DNA of 64,000 bases from Phycisphaerales bacterium Planc_01 (GCA_001603075.1 LVBB01000016.1:100926-164925); one strand, 5' to 3'; counted from the stretch's first letter, positions 31,470 to 41,550 are shown. Program-made: numbers and translations. The notes: a model not told the origin generated them from the letters alone.

Positions 31470-33323
31470 CTAATCGGCCTTGCCGAGAACCGCCAGGGCG
31501 GTTTGCACGTTTCCGAACGGGGCACTGACGGCAAAGCCGGCCACGCGCCCGCGCACCTTTGCCACCAGCTCGCGCGCGATCTGAACGCCCAGGGCCAGCC
31601 CCTGCTCCTTGCTGACTGCTGCGCTCATCCGGTCGAGGAGCGCCTTGGGGACGACCACGCCGGGCACTTCGTTGGCCATGAACTCGGCGTTCTTGAAACT
31701 CGTGAACGGCCAGATTCCCGCGACGACAGGGATCCGAAATCCCTCGATCGCATCAAGGAAGCGAAACAGCGAGTCGGCATCGAAGACGGGCTGCGTAATC
31801 GCGTATTCGGCGCCGGCCGCCACCTTGTGCCGGAACCGCTCGACCTCTCGATCCCAGTCGGCAGCCACAGGATTGGCGCCGACGCCGATCGTCAGCGCGG
31901 TCGGCGGCTCGATGCGATTGCCCCCGATGTCCAAGCCCCGGTTGAGGTTGTGCACAACATTGGTCAGGGCAATCGAATCCATGTCGAAGACAGCCGTCGC
32001 GTTGGGATAGTCACCCAGCTTCGGCGGATCGCCCGTGATAATCAGCAGGTTCTTCAGCCCGATCGCGGAAGCCCCGAGGATGTCCGACTGCATCCCGATC
32101 AGGTTTCGGTCCCGGCAGCAGAAGTGCAGGATCGTCTCCATACCCGCCTCCTGCTGAATCCGAACGGCCGTGACCATCGGCGACAGCCGCGAGCTGGCGC
32201 GGGGACCGTCCGGGATGTTGATCGCATCGATGCCCGCTGTGGCGCACTGCCGGGCCTTTTCCAGCAGCGTCGTCATGTCTACGCCCCGAGGCGGGGTCAT
32301 CTCGACGGCCACGACCTCCTGTCCCGCAGCGAGCTTGGCACCAAAGTGCGACTTGGCCCCGAGCGGGACAGCCGGCAACGATTCCACCTCTTTCGCTCGA
32401 TCGCGGCCAACCGTCACCGATCCGGTGGTGCGAGCGACGGCCCTGCCCACGGAACGTACGGCCCGGGCAATCTCGCGAATGTGGTCGGGCGTCGTGCCGC
32501 AGCAGCCACCGATGATTCGCGCGCCCTTCTCGAAGAACCGTTTGGCGTACTCGGCCATGTACTCGGGGGTGCACATGTAGAGCTGGCGACCCTCGACGGA
32601 CCGAGGCATGCCGGCGTTGGGCTGGACGGAGATGGGCTTGTCAGTGACGGCTCGGACCAGTTCCAGGCTGCTGAGCATGCTCGACGGGCCCACAGCACAA
32701 TTCAGCCCGATCGCGGTGACGGCATCGTGTCGGGCGATCCGGCCCAGCGCCTGATCGACCCGTTCCCCATAGATCGTCTCGTTCCGCTCGTTGACGGTCA
32801 TCTGGGCGATGACCGCCACCTGCGGCAGTTCCCCGACAGCGTCAAGGGCCACGAGCAGCTCATCGGTATTCGAGAAGGTCTCCAGGATCAGGAAATCGGC
32901 CCCGGCCTCGACGAGCGCTGCGGCCTGCTGGCGAAACATCTGCCGGGCCTGCTCCGGAGTCATTGGGCCGAATTCCGTCAGTTCACATCCGAGAGGGCCC
33001 ATCGCCCCTGCGACCAGTACCGCCTGCCCCGCGGCGGCCCTGGCCACCTCGACGGCGGCGCGATTGATCCTCTCGACCTCGTTGGCCAGGCCATACGGCG
33101 AGAGCTTGACCCGGTTGGCCCCGAAGGTGTTGGTCTCGATAAAGTCCGCTCCCGCCTCGACATAGCCTGCATGCACCTCCTGGACGAGAGCCGGATCCAC
33201 CAGGTTCAACTCATCGAAACAGCGGTTGAGGAAGACCCCACGCTGGTAGAGCATGGTCCCCATGGCCCCGTCGCCGATCAGGACCCCCTGCGACACTCGG
33301 CCGAGAAAAGCAATACGATCCAC
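31470..33323 (-). CDS. Bifunctional homocysteine S-methyltransferase / methylenetetrahydrofolate reductase
   Basis: N-term IGDGAMGTMLYQRG, IIGGCCGTTPDHIREIA; C-term MTPPRGVDMTTLLEKA...LLIITGDPPKLGDYPNATAVFDMDS...EYAITQPVFD. Confidence 0.93.
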   Translation of the reverse strand: MDRIAFLGRVSQGVLIGDGAMGTMLYQRGVFLNRCFDELNLVDPALVQEVHAGYVEAGADFIETNTFGANRVKLSPYGLANEVERINRAAVEVARAAAGQAVLVAGAMGPLGCELTEFGPMTPEQARQMFRQQAAALVEAGADFLILETFSNTDELLVALDAVGELPQVAVIAQMTVNERNETIYGERVDQALGRIARHDAVTAIGLNCAVGPSSMLSSLELVRAVTDKPISVQPNAGMPRSVEGRQLYMCTPEYMAEYAKRFFEKGARIIGGCCGTTPDHIREIARAVRSVGRAVARTTGSVTVGRDRAKEVESLPAVPLGAKSHFGAKLAAGQEVVAVEMTPPRGVDMTTLLEKARQCATAGIDAINIPDGPRASSRLSPMVTAVRIQQEAGMETILHFCCRDRNLIGMQSDILGASAIGLKNLLIITGDPPKLGDYPNATAVFDMDSIALTNVVHNLNRGLDIGGNRIEPPTALTIGVGANPVAADWDREVERFRHKVAAGAEYAITQPVFDADSLFRFLDAIEGFRIPVVAGIWPFTSFKNAEFMANEVPGVVVPKALLDRMSAAVSKEQGLALGVQIARELVAKVRGRVAGFAVSAPFGNVQTALAVLGKAD

Positions 33324-33700
33324 CTGATCCGTACCTCATTGCGTTGCGCTTGCGTCATGCCGGGCTGCCGACAACCCACATCCCCAGGAATGGCCAACGA
33401 CCGCGTGAGCCCCTCACCCGCCAGCCTGCGGTCATCTTTCGGCAATGTCAGGCAAAATAACGGCACAATTATGCATATGCAAGCCTTTTCACCCGCTTCC
33501 CTGCGGAAGCGACCTTGCTCTGCGCATCCGAACCGCCCGGCTCGCGAAAGCAACCTTCATACAGCCTTTTATCGGACAGATGACCTCAGGACCTTCGATT
33601 TGTGCCGAGTCCGGCACCGAGACCGCCTCTGGCGGGCCGGAGAGATGCCGTCGCACGGCCACAAAGCCAATGACCACCCAGATTAACCAACACATAGCCA

Positions 33701-33730
33701 TTGACCTTAATATGGCTAAACTGGTATAAT
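33701..33730 (+). promoter_or_regulatory. Strong candidate promoter (TTGACC-18-TATAAT, extended -10 TGG)
   Basis: TTGACC 33701-33706; TGGTATAAT ending 33730; about 300-nt leader before the lipoprotein gene. Confidence 0.55.
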
Positions 33731-34038
33731 ACGGCAATAATTCGAGGTCTGGGCCCTATGCTCAGAGGGGCTTCCTATCGTATACTATAGTTGGAAAAGT
33801 ACCGTATCGGCAGTGAATGGCGCCTCTGGCCGCTACCGGTCAGGTCCGGCAGGTCGGCTCAGAGGGTCGTTTGCTGAACGGGGGAAGGGGTAGCTGCCCC
33901 ATTTGCCGCCGGAGCGTCGACGTCGGCCATGCCAGATGGCCCACATCCTTCGCCGAGCACGGACTTTCCAGTAGAGGTTCCAATCCGGGCGGTTCCGGTG
34001 TTCACCGGCAAGCTTGAGGATTTGAAAGGAGCGGTGTG

Positions 34039-35844
34039 ATGAAGAAGGCATTGACGGTATCGTTGGCGATCTGTTCCATGCTCTTGGCCGGATGCGGGAG
34101 CTCGGACAGCGGACAGGACGGCCAGGCCAAGCCTGCCGTGGCCCGGTCCGGCCGCAGCTACTTCTGGGACAAAGACCTTCGGCCCACCGTAGCCGTTCCC
34201 GCCAGACGAGCGGCCCGGATGGACGAAATGACCGAGACCGTTGACGCACAAGCAGCGGCCCAGGAACAAGTATCGTCCGGACTCTACATCGAAGCGGCCC
34301 CTGCACCGCAAACGCCGACAAAGGCCGAAGCCGAACTGGTCACTGCCACGGTAGAAGAACTCAAGCCCGTCGCGACGCAACGTCCTTCAACCGCGTCGGC
34401 TCCCAGCGAGCGATTCATGGTCAGCAACGACCTCGTGGCCGTCGATGAAGGCGGCGCGCACGCCCTTTCCATGGTCTACCCAAGGCCGGACTACGGCATC
34501 ATTCAGGTCGACAAGACCATGCCGCAGGAAGTGCGACTGAACAAACCCTTTGCCTACGTCATCAAGGTCACAAACCTCACGAACATGATGCTGACCGACG
34601 TGGCCATCACCGAGACGCTCTCCAAGGAATTCGAGTTCAAAGGGTCCGAGCCCGCCGCCCGCAGCGAAAACAACAAGCTCATCTGGGAGATCGATTCGCT
34701 CGGCCCCAGGGCCAACAAGAGCATTCGCATCTCCGGCGTCGCCAGCGGATCGAGCCCTCTGGAACACTGCACCGCCATCACCCACACGATTCGCGACTGC
34801 GCCATGGTCAAGGTGGTCGAGCCGACACTGGAGGTCGGACGCATCGCCCCAAGCCAGGCCGTCCTGTGCGAACCGATTCCGATCGACTACATCGTGACCA
34901 ACACCGGTACGGGCGCCGCCCAGAACGTTCAGATCGTCGATACGCTGCCGGTCGGTCTGCAGACCGCCGACGGCAAGGGCAAGGTGGTTCTCGACGCCGG
35001 AACGCTCCTGGCAGGCGAGTCACGACGATTCTCCGTCAAGTTGCGGGCGACCAAGACGGGCGCCTACGCCAGCAAGGCGGTCGCGACAAGCGCATCGGGC
35101 CTGATGGCCGAATCGGAATCGACGCTGACCAGCGTCCGCCAGCCGATCCTGAGCATCACCAAGTCCGGGCCGCAGCGGCAGTTCCTCGGCCGCGCCGTGA
35201 CCTATGAGATCACGGTCCTGAACAAGGGCGACGGGCCTGCCCGGGACACTGTCGTCGAAGATCTGATTCCGCCGGGAGTGACCTCCGTCGAGGCGACCGC
35301 CGGTGCACAGTCGGCCGGCTCCAAACTGGTGTGGGAACTCGGCACGCTCGAACCCAACGCCGCCAAGACGGTTCGCGTCTCCTATACGCCCACCCGTGAA
35401 GGCGACCTGATGGCCACCGCGACCGCGACCGCCCACTGTACCGAGACAGTCACCGACTCGGCCCGAACGTCCGTCGCCGGAATCCCCGCCTCGCGTCTGC
35501 AGGTTATCGACCTGGAGGACCCGATCGAGGTCTCCAGCACCACCACGTATCTGATCACGGTGGTCAACGAGGGTTCGGCCGCCGACACGAACATTCGCAT
35601 CATCTGCACGCTGGACGACAAGGTACAGTACGTCTCCTCGGCCGGCGCGACCGCCGGATCGATCATGGGCAAGACGGTCAGCTTCGCCCCGTTGCGAAGT
35701 CTGGAACCCAAAGCCAAGGCGACATGGCGCGTCGTCGTGCGGGGCGTGCGGGCCGGCGACCTGCGGTTCAAGGTCAGCATGCACACCGACCACCTCGCCC
35801 TGCCGATCGAGCACACGGAGGCCACGCACATCTACCAGCAGTAG
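34039..35844 (+). CDS. Lipoprotein with DUF11-type repeats
   Basis: MKKALTVSLAICSMLLAGCGSS lipobox; repeated 'YEITVLNKGDGPARDTVVEDLIPPGVTSV' units. Confidence 0.87.
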   Translation: MKKALTVSLAICSMLLAGCGSSDSGQDGQAKPAVARSGRSYFWDKDLRPTVAVPARRAARMDEMTETVDAQAAAQEQVSSGLYIEAAPAPQTPTKAEAELVTATVEELKPVATQRPSTASAPSERFMVSNDLVAVDEGGAHALSMVYPRPDYGIIQVDKTMPQEVRLNKPFAYVIKVTNLTNMMLTDVAITETLSKEFEFKGSEPAARSENNKLIWEIDSLGPRANKSIRISGVASGSSPLEHCTAITHTIRDCAMVKVVEPTLEVGRIAPSQAVLCEPIPIDYIVTNTGTGAAQNVQIVDTLPVGLQTADGKGKVVLDAGTLLAGESRRFSVKLRATKTGAYASKAVATSASGLMAESESTLTSVRQPILSITKSGPQRQFLGRAVTYEITVLNKGDGPARDTVVEDLIPPGVTSVEATAGAQSAGSKLVWELGTLEPNAAKTVRVSYTPTREGDLMATATATAHCTETVTDSARTSVAGIPASRLQVIDLEDPIEVSSTTTYLITVVNEGSAADTNIRIICTLDDKVQYVSSAGATAGSIMGKTVSFAPLRSLEPKAKATWRVVVRGVRAGDLRFKVSMHTDHLALPIEHTEATHIYQQ

Positions 35845-35874
35845 ACCGGGCAGGACGCCACATTCAGACGCTTG

Positions 35875-35910
35875 ACGCCGCGGGACCGTTGGTCTCGCGG
35901 CGTTTCTTTT
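35875..35910 (+). terminator. Intrinsic terminator after DUF11 lipoprotein
   Basis: ACGCCGCGGGACC-gtt-GGTCTCGCGGCGT followed by TTCTTTT. Confidence 0.8.
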
Positions 35911-35978
35911 GACCCTGCGGAGGTCTCTCCTGCGGCCCCGAACCACTGCCCCGTCCTTCCAGGAACCCCGGAATTGTA

Positions 35979-36006
35979 TTGCGTGGGGCGGACAAACCGC
36001 TATACT
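35979..36006 (+). promoter_or_regulatory. Candidate accBC promoter (TTGCGT-16-TATACT)
   Basis: TTGCGT 35979-35984, TATACT 36001-36006. Confidence 0.45.
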
Positions 36007-36030
36007 GACGCGAAATTCAATGTGCTGTTC

Positions 36031-36074
36031 AGGTCCCCGTCAGGGGACTTTTTGTAGGGGCCTTCCAGGGGACC
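36031..36074 (+). promoter_or_regulatory. Attenuator-like leader upstream of accB
   Basis: AGGTCCCC-GTCA-GGGGACTT-TTT terminator-like hairpin (36031-36053); GGTCCCC can alternatively pair with GGGGACC at 36068-36074. Confidence 0.45.
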
Positions 36075-36102
36075 ACTGCCGGTTTCCAGAGAGGACGCAG
36101 TC

Positions 36103-36570
36103 ATGGCCGACAAAGACGCCGATGTGCAGAAGATAAAAGACCTGATCGCGATAATGAAAGAGAACGATCTCGTAAAGATCGATATCAAGCACGGCGACGA
36201 TCGGATCTCGTTGCGACGGGCCGGACCACCCCGGGCCGCAGCGATGGCCGGGCCGATCCTCGCGTCCCTGCCCGGGGCCCCGCTCGGCATCGGCGACGCG
36301 CAACCAGGGTCCGCACCGGTCCGCGACGACCTGCTCGAAATCAAGTCGCCTATCGTTGGGACCTTTTATGAGGCGCCGAGCCCGGACTCCGATCCTTATG
36401 TCGAGATCGGCGCTCATGTCAATGCACAGTCGGTCGTCTGCATCATCGAAGCGATGAAGGTCATGAACGAGATCAAGGCCGAGATCAGTGGCACAATCGT
36501 CGAGAAACGCGTTGCCAACGGCCAGGCCGTGGAGTATGGACAGGTGCTTTTCAAGGTCAAGCCGGAATGA
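36103..36570 (+). CDS. accB: Biotin carboxyl carrier protein of acetyl-CoA carboxylase
   Basis: C-terminal biotinyl motif [22 protein letters not shown]. Confidence 0.93.
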   Translation: MADKDADVQKIKDLIAIMKENDLVKIDIKHGDDRISLRRAGPPRAAAMAGPILASLPGAPLGIGDAQPGSAPVRDDLLEIKSPIVGTFYEAPSPDSDPYVEIGAHVNAQSVVCIIEAMKVMNEIKAEISGTIVEKRVANGQAVEYGQVLFKVKPE

Positions 36571-36644
36571 TGCCGTACCCGGCGTCTCATGGGCCTCGAC
36601 CGGACCGCGGCCGATGCCGCCTTTCCGGAAAAGGGTAACAGCCA

Positions 36645-37982
36645 ATGCTATCACGAATCCTGATCGCCAACCGAGGTGAGATCGCGCTTCGCGTCATTCG
36701 AGCGTGCCACGAGATGGGCATTGAGACCGTCGCCGTCTACTCGGAGGCCGACCGAAACGCCTCGTACGTGCGGCTCGCAACCGAATCGGTCTGCATCGGA
36801 CCGCCCGACTGCAATCAGAGCTATCTCAACATTCCGCGCATCATCAGCGCCGCCGAAGTGACAAACGTCGATGCCATCCATCCCGGATACGGGTTCCTGG
36901 CCGAAAACGCCAACTTCGCCGAGATCTGCAAGGATTGCGGTATCACCTTCATCGGGCCGCCGGTCGAAGCGATGCGACAGTTGGGCGACAAGGTCGAAGC
37001 CCGCAAGCTGGCGCGCCGGGCCAAGGTCCCGGTCGTTCCCGGCTCCGACGGCGTGATCGAGAACGAGAAAGAGGCGCTGCGTCTGGCCAACGAGATCGGC
37101 TATCCGGTCATCATCAAGGCCGTCGCCGGCGGTGGCGGTCGCGGAATGCGCGTCGTGCACAACGACATCAGCCTTCACGCGGCCCTGGCATCGGCGCGAT
37201 CCGAGGCCGAAGTGGCCTTCGGCGAGGGCAGCGTCTACATGGAGAAGTTCATCGTCGAACCGCGACACGTCGAGGTCCAGGTCATGGCCGACCAGGAAGG
37301 CAACGTCGTGCACTTCTTCGAACGCGACTGTTCGATCCAGCGGCGGCACCAGAAGATGATCGAAGAATCGCCCTGCCCGGTGCTGGAGGAGCGGGACCGC
37401 GAGCGGCTGGCCGAGGCGGCGATCCGCCTGATCAAGGAAGCCCACTACGTCAACGCCGCCACCGTCGAGTTCCTCCTGGACAAGGAGGGGAACTTCTACT
37501 TCATCGAGGTCAATACCCGCATCCAGGTCGAGCACCCGGTCACGGAGATGATCACGGGCCAGGACCTCATCAAATGGCAGCTCCGCATCGCCGGCGGCGA
37601 GCCGATGACGCTGCGTCAGAAGGACATCCGGCACCAGGGCGTGGCCATCGAATGCCGCATCAACGCCGAAGACCCGGCCAACAACTTCTCCCCGTGTCCG
37701 GGAACGATCGCCAGGTACATCGCTCCTGGCGGCCCGGGCGTCCGAATCGACACGCACGTACACCAGGGCTGGACGATCAGCCCGAACTACGATTCGCTCA
37801 TCGCCAAGATCATCGTCCACCAGGAGACCCGGGCCGAGGCCATCGCAACGATGCGCCGCGCCTTGCAGGAATTCGTCATCGAGCCCATCAAGACCACGAT
37901 TCCCGCCTGCCTCGAAATCCTCTCGCACAACCTGTTCGTCAAAGGCAGGATCGACACAGGGTTTGTCGAGCGCAGCCTCTGA
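36645..37982 (+). CDS. accC: Biotin carboxylase subunit of acetyl-CoA carboxylase
   Basis: [67 protein letters not shown]. Confidence 0.96.
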   Translation: MLSRILIANRGEIALRVIRACHEMGIETVAVYSEADRNASYVRLATESVCIGPPDCNQSYLNIPRIISAAEVTNVDAIHPGYGFLAENANFAEICKDCGITFIGPPVEAMRQLGDKVEARKLARRAKVPVVPGSDGVIENEKEALRLANEIGYPVIIKAVAGGGGRGMRVVHNDISLHAALASARSEAEVAFGEGSVYMEKFIVEPRHVEVQVMADQEGNVVHFFERDCSIQRRHQKMIEESPCPVLEERDRERLAEAAIRLIKEAHYVNAATVEFLLDKEGNFYFIEVNTRIQVEHPVTEMITGQDLIKWQLRIAGGEPMTLRQKDIRHQGVAIECRINAEDPANNFSPCPGTIARYIAPGGPGVRIDTHVHQGWTISPNYDSLIAKIIVHQETRAEAIATMRRALQEFVIEPIKTTIPACLEILSHNLFVKGRIDTGFVERSL

Positions 37983-38015
37983 CCGACCGGTCGGTCCTCC
38001 GCTCCGCGCTACGCC

Positions 38016-39305
38016 CTATCGTTCCAGGGCCACCAGGTCTTCGTAGCTTTCTCGCCGGCGAACGACACGGAAGGTGTCGCCATCCACGAGAACCTCAGCG
38101 GCGCGGCATCGGCCGTTGTAGTTGCTGCTCATCGTGAACCCATAGGCCCCGGCCGTGAAGACGGCGATCAGGTCGCCCCGTTCGACGTGCGGAAGGGGCC
38201 GATCCTTGGCGAGGAAGTCCGCCCCTTCACACACGGGCCCGACGAGGTCCACCACCTCGCTGCCTTCGATGTGCAGCTCCTTGCTGCGGACGGCCGGCTC
38301 GAAACGCGGCTCCACCTTCGCCGGCCAGATGAAATGGAACGCATCGTACAGCGACGGCCGAATCAGATCGTTCATCGCCGCATCGACGATGATGAACCTC
38401 TTGCTGCCGCCCTGCTTGGTGTAGAGCACGCGGGACAGCAGAATCCCGGCGTTGGCGCAGATGCTCTTGCCGGGCTCCAGGATCAGCTTGAGGTCTCGGC
38501 CCTTGATCAAGGGCACGATCCCGGCGGCATACTCGGCCGCCGAAGGAACCGTCTCGGTCTCGTAGTCGGCGCCGTACCCGCCGCCGAGGTCCAGCGCCTC
38601 GATGCGATGCCCCTTCTCGCGCAGCCGATCGACCAGAACAAGGACCTTCTCGAGGGCTTCGACATATGGATCGATCGTCTTGCCGCCCGTGCCAAGGTGA
38701 ACGTGCAGCGCACAGAGGTCGACCGAAGGATTGTCGCCGCAGGTGTCGAAGACGGCGACCGCCCGCTCGATATCAACGCCGAACTTCGTCTCCTTCTTGC
38801 CCGTTCTCAGGAACGCATGGGTCTGGTAGTCCACATCGGGATTCACCCGCAAGGCGGCCTTGGGCCGGCTCCTGCCTGCCGCAACATGCGGCCTGGCCAG
38901 TTGAATCAGGTTCGCCAGCTCTTCTTCGGATTCGATATTGAAGTATCCGATTCCGGCGTCGAGGGCCTCGATTATCTCGCGGTCCGTCTTGCCCACGCCG
39001 GCATAGACCACCTTCGAAGGGTCCGCCCCTGCCTGGAGCACGCGATACAACTCGCCTCCGCTGACGATGTCGAACCCGCTGCCCTCGGTGGCCATGAGCT
39101 TCAGAACGCTCACGTTGCCACACGCCTTGACCGAGAAGCACACCGTGGTATCCAGCGATTCGTAGGCCCTGTGGACCTTCTGCAGATGGTCCCGCAACGT
39201 GGCGGCACTGTAGAGATACACGGGCGTTCCCACCTCCGACGCGATGCGCCCGACCTCCACCTGCTCCGCGAACAGACGGCCGGCTTTGTAGTTGAAGAAG
39301 TCCAT
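38016..39305 (-). CDS. lysA: Diaminopimelate decarboxylase
   Basis: VCFSVKACGNVSVLKLM; ALDLGGGYGADYE; LEPGKSICANAGILLSRV; PVCEGADFLAKDR. Confidence 0.94.
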   Translation of the reverse strand: MDFFNYKAGRLFAEQVEVGRIASEVGTPVYLYSAATLRDHLQKVHRAYESLDTTVCFSVKACGNVSVLKLMATEGSGFDIVSGGELYRVLQAGADPSKVVYAGVGKTDREIIEALDAGIGYFNIESEEELANLIQLARPHVAAGRSRPKAALRVNPDVDYQTHAFLRTGKKETKFGVDIERAVAVFDTCGDNPSVDLCALHVHLGTGGKTIDPYVEALEKVLVLVDRLREKGHRIEALDLGGGYGADYETETVPSAAEYAAGIVPLIKGRDLKLILEPGKSICANAGILLSRVLYTKQGGSKRFIIVDAAMNDLIRPSLYDAFHFIWPAKVEPRFEPAVRSKELHIEGSEVVDLVGPVCEGADFLAKDRPLPHVERGDLIAVFTAGAYGFTMSSNYNGRCRAAEVLVDGDTFRVVRRRESYEDLVALER

Positions 39306-39478
39306 CGACCGGGTTTCTCCTTAGGCAATCGTTCCTCTTTCTGCGACAAGGCACGCAACGGCCCGGCCACGAGGACAGTATAAGAGAAACAGGCCCGATT
39401 GCAAGGGACCCTGGAGAAGCTCATCCCCCCGCGAGAAATGCCCCGGCGGAACCCCACGCCGCCGCCCACCCCAAAAGA

Positions 39479-39516
39479 ATGGAAGACTCCCCTTACCCAG
39501 GAGAGTCTTCCATTTT
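39479..39516. terminator. Bidirectional-type terminator hairpin
   Basis: ATGGAAGACTC-(13 nt)-GAGTCTTCCAT, perfect 11-bp stem flanked by A-rich/T-rich tracts. Confidence 0.65.
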
Positions 39517-39630
39517 CCAAAGGCCTGTTACATCCCTGCGCCGGCGATCACCCTTGCGAGCGACACCCGGAGGGAGCGGCCCGATGCCGTACGACGGCCG
39601 AGCCGGCAGGCCCCAGGCGAAGTGCGTGTC

Positions 39631-39759
39631 TTACTTCTTCTTCTTTGCCACTTTCTTCTTCGTTGCCTTCTTCGCCGTGGCTTTCTTCGTCGCCTTCTTC
39701 ACGGCTTTCTTCGTGGCTTTCTTGGCGACCTTCTTCTTTGCCGCTTTCTTCTTGGCCAT
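39631..39759 (-). CDS. Histone H1-like Lys/Ala-rich small basic protein (42 aa)
   Basis: Minus-strand ATG at 39759 with AAGGAG RBS: MAKKKAAKKKVAKKATKKAVKKATKKATAKKATKKKVAKKKK*; below the ORF track cutoff. The listed ORFs 39548-39784(-) and 39479-39787(+) are other frames of the same DNA. Confidence 0.8.
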   Translation of the reverse strand: MAKKKAAKKKVAKKATKKAVKKATKKATAKKATKKKVAKKKK

Positions 39760-39803
39760 ACCTTTTCTCCTTCAAGCTGACCACTAATCAATGCTTTCTG
39801 TAT

Positions 39804-40180
39804 TCACTTTACTCGATAACAAGAAACACACATGTCATCGTCAACACGCAAGCCATTATCGAAAATGATAATAGCATCTGTTATGTTCTGTATCGTCCAT
39901 TTATTCGGAAATACTTCATAAAAATTTTCCCATGAGACATTCCATTCGATGTTTGCCGTGCGAGGAACGATTCCTTCCAACGCCTTTTCGAGATCGCGCA
40001 CACGGAGTATGCGATGTCACAACATGGCCTCTTCTCTTCACACATCCGTTTCGTCCAAATCGCTTGTAGACCCGTATTCCACAGCGCGATTTGCGATTCG
40101 GCAGAGGTCACGGCCTCTTCGTCAGTCACACCGTTGCGATGGAGAACAGTGGCAGGAGAAGTCCCTTGACTTTCCTGCAA
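39804..40180 (-). pseudogene. Possible frameshifted small gene in an AT-richer patch
   Basis: Two overlapping minus frames (40180-39881 and 40001-39804) read plausibly if joined near 'CDIAYSV / RDLEKALEG'; product not recognised. Confidence 0.25.
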
Positions 40181-40276
40181 CGACCGGGTTTGCTACGTAG
40201 GTGTTGAGATAAGATTTTCTTGCGCGCCGGGATCCGTACCGGCGAAAAAATCGCACAACTTCATTGTTAATTGTTT

Positions 40277-40900
40277 ATGACGAAACGGAAGATCGCACTG
40301 TTTGGCGGCACCTTCGATCCGATCCACCTCGGTCACACGCGCGTTGCCGAAGCCGCTGCGGAGCAAATCGAAGCGGAGAACGTCGTCTTCATCCCCGCGA
40401 AGTGCTCGCCGTTGAAAGGGTTTTCTCCCAACGCGACGGACGACGACCGACTGCGCATGATCGAACTGGCCACGCGGGGCAACGAACGGTTTTCCGTCAG
40501 CGACTGTGAGCTGCACCGACCGGCGCCGAGCTATACGCTCGACACCGTCAAGCACTTTCAGAAAGAATGCGGCGACGATGCATCGATCTACTGGTTGATC
40601 GGCGCCGACAGCGTGGACGACCTGGTCTTGTGGCATCGCATCGACGAGTTGATCGATATCTGCCATCTGGCCGTGATGGTTCGCGGAGGGTATGAGGCGC
40701 CGTCGTTCGACAGACACCTTCACGTGCTCGGCCGCAATCGAGTGGAGAAGCTGCAACAGAACGTGATCGAGACCCCGTCCATTGAGATCAGCAGTACGCT
40801 GGTTCGCCGCCGTCTGGCCGCCGGTGAAGACGTCGGCGATCTGCTCTGCTCTGATGTGCTGGACTACATCCGCCGGCGCGGCCTCTACCGGCGCAACTGA
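40277..40900 (+). CDS. nadD: Nicotinate-nucleotide adenylyltransferase
   Basis: KIALFGGTFDPIHLGHTRVAEAA; IYWLIGADSVDDLVLWHRIDEL; ISSTLVRRRLAAGEDV. Confidence 0.92.
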   Translation: MTKRKIALFGGTFDPIHLGHTRVAEAAAEQIEAENVVFIPAKCSPLKGFSPNATDDDRLRMIELATRGNERFSVSDCELHRPAPSYTLDTVKHFQKECGDDASIYWLIGADSVDDLVLWHRIDELIDICHLAVMVRGGYEAPSFDRHLHVLGRNRVEKLQQNVIETPSIEISSTLVRRRLAAGEDVGDLLCSDVLDYIRRRGLYRRN

Positions 40901-41550
40901 CGCACCTGCGCCCCGAGCCAATCGTACCACGCCTGCATGCCTTCGCCGGTCTTGGCGGAGACGGGGAAGATTTCGATGCCCTTGTTCAGCCGCCGCGCAT
41001 CAGTCTTGACCTTGTCGAGGTCGAAGTCCACGAGCGAACCCCCGAGCAGATCGATCTTGTTGATCAGCAGGGCTTTCGACTTGGCGAAGATGCCGGGATA
41101 CTTGACGGGCTTGTCGTCGCCTTCGGCCACCGAGAGCACGACAACCTTCCCAGTTTCACCCAACTCAAACGCCGATGGACACACCAGGTTGCCGACGTTC
41201 TCAATCACGACCGCATCGAGGGCATCGAGAGGCAGCTTCGCCAGGGCCTCGCACACCTGCCGGGCCGAAAGGTGGCATGCCCCCTCCGTGTTGATCTGAA
41301 TGGCGGGCGCCTGCGTCGCACGGATGCGTTCGGCGTCGATGTCCGTCTGAATGTCGCCTTCGATCACGCCGATCCGAACCTCCTTCTTCAGATCGCCGAT
41401 CGTCCGCACGAGAATCGTCGTCTTGCCCGAACCCGGAGAAGAGATCATGTTCAAACACAACTGCTTGCGTTGCGCCAGCAGCTCGATGTTCTTCATCGCA
41501 TACTGATCGTTGGCGCTGAGGATGCGCGTGCCGACGTTGACCTTCTCCAT
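40885..41550 (-). CDS. hypB: Hydrogenase nickel incorporation GTPase HypB
   Basis: MISSPGSGKTTILVRTI Walker A; GVIEGDIQTDIDAERI; VIENVGNLVCPSAFELGE. Confidence 0.95.
   Translation of the reverse strand: MEKVNVGTRILSANDQYAMKNIELLAQRKQLCLNMISSPGSGKTTILVRTIGDLKKEVRIGVIEGDIQTDIDAERIRATQAPAIQINTEGACHLSARQVCEALAKLPLDALDAVVIENVGNLVCPSAFELGETGKVVVLSVAEGDDKPVKYPGIFAKSKALLINKIDLLGGSLVDFDLDKVKTDARRLNKGIEIFPVSAKTGEGMQAWYDWLGAQVRQLRR

Noticed and set aside
30822-33686. 954-aa plus-strand ORF antisense to thyX and HMT/MTHFR
   Set aside because: Shadow frame; no domain signature, and both antisense genes are clear enzymes.
34021-34038. GTG at 34036 as start of the DUF11 lipoprotein
   Set aside because: The adjacent ATG at 34039 gives the canonical MKK lipoprotein signal with good RBS spacing.
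39479-39787. Phe-rich plus-strand ORF (YFFFFATFFFVAFFAVAFF...)
   Set aside because: Antisense of the Lys/Ala histone-like gene, which has the RBS and a biologically sensible composition.
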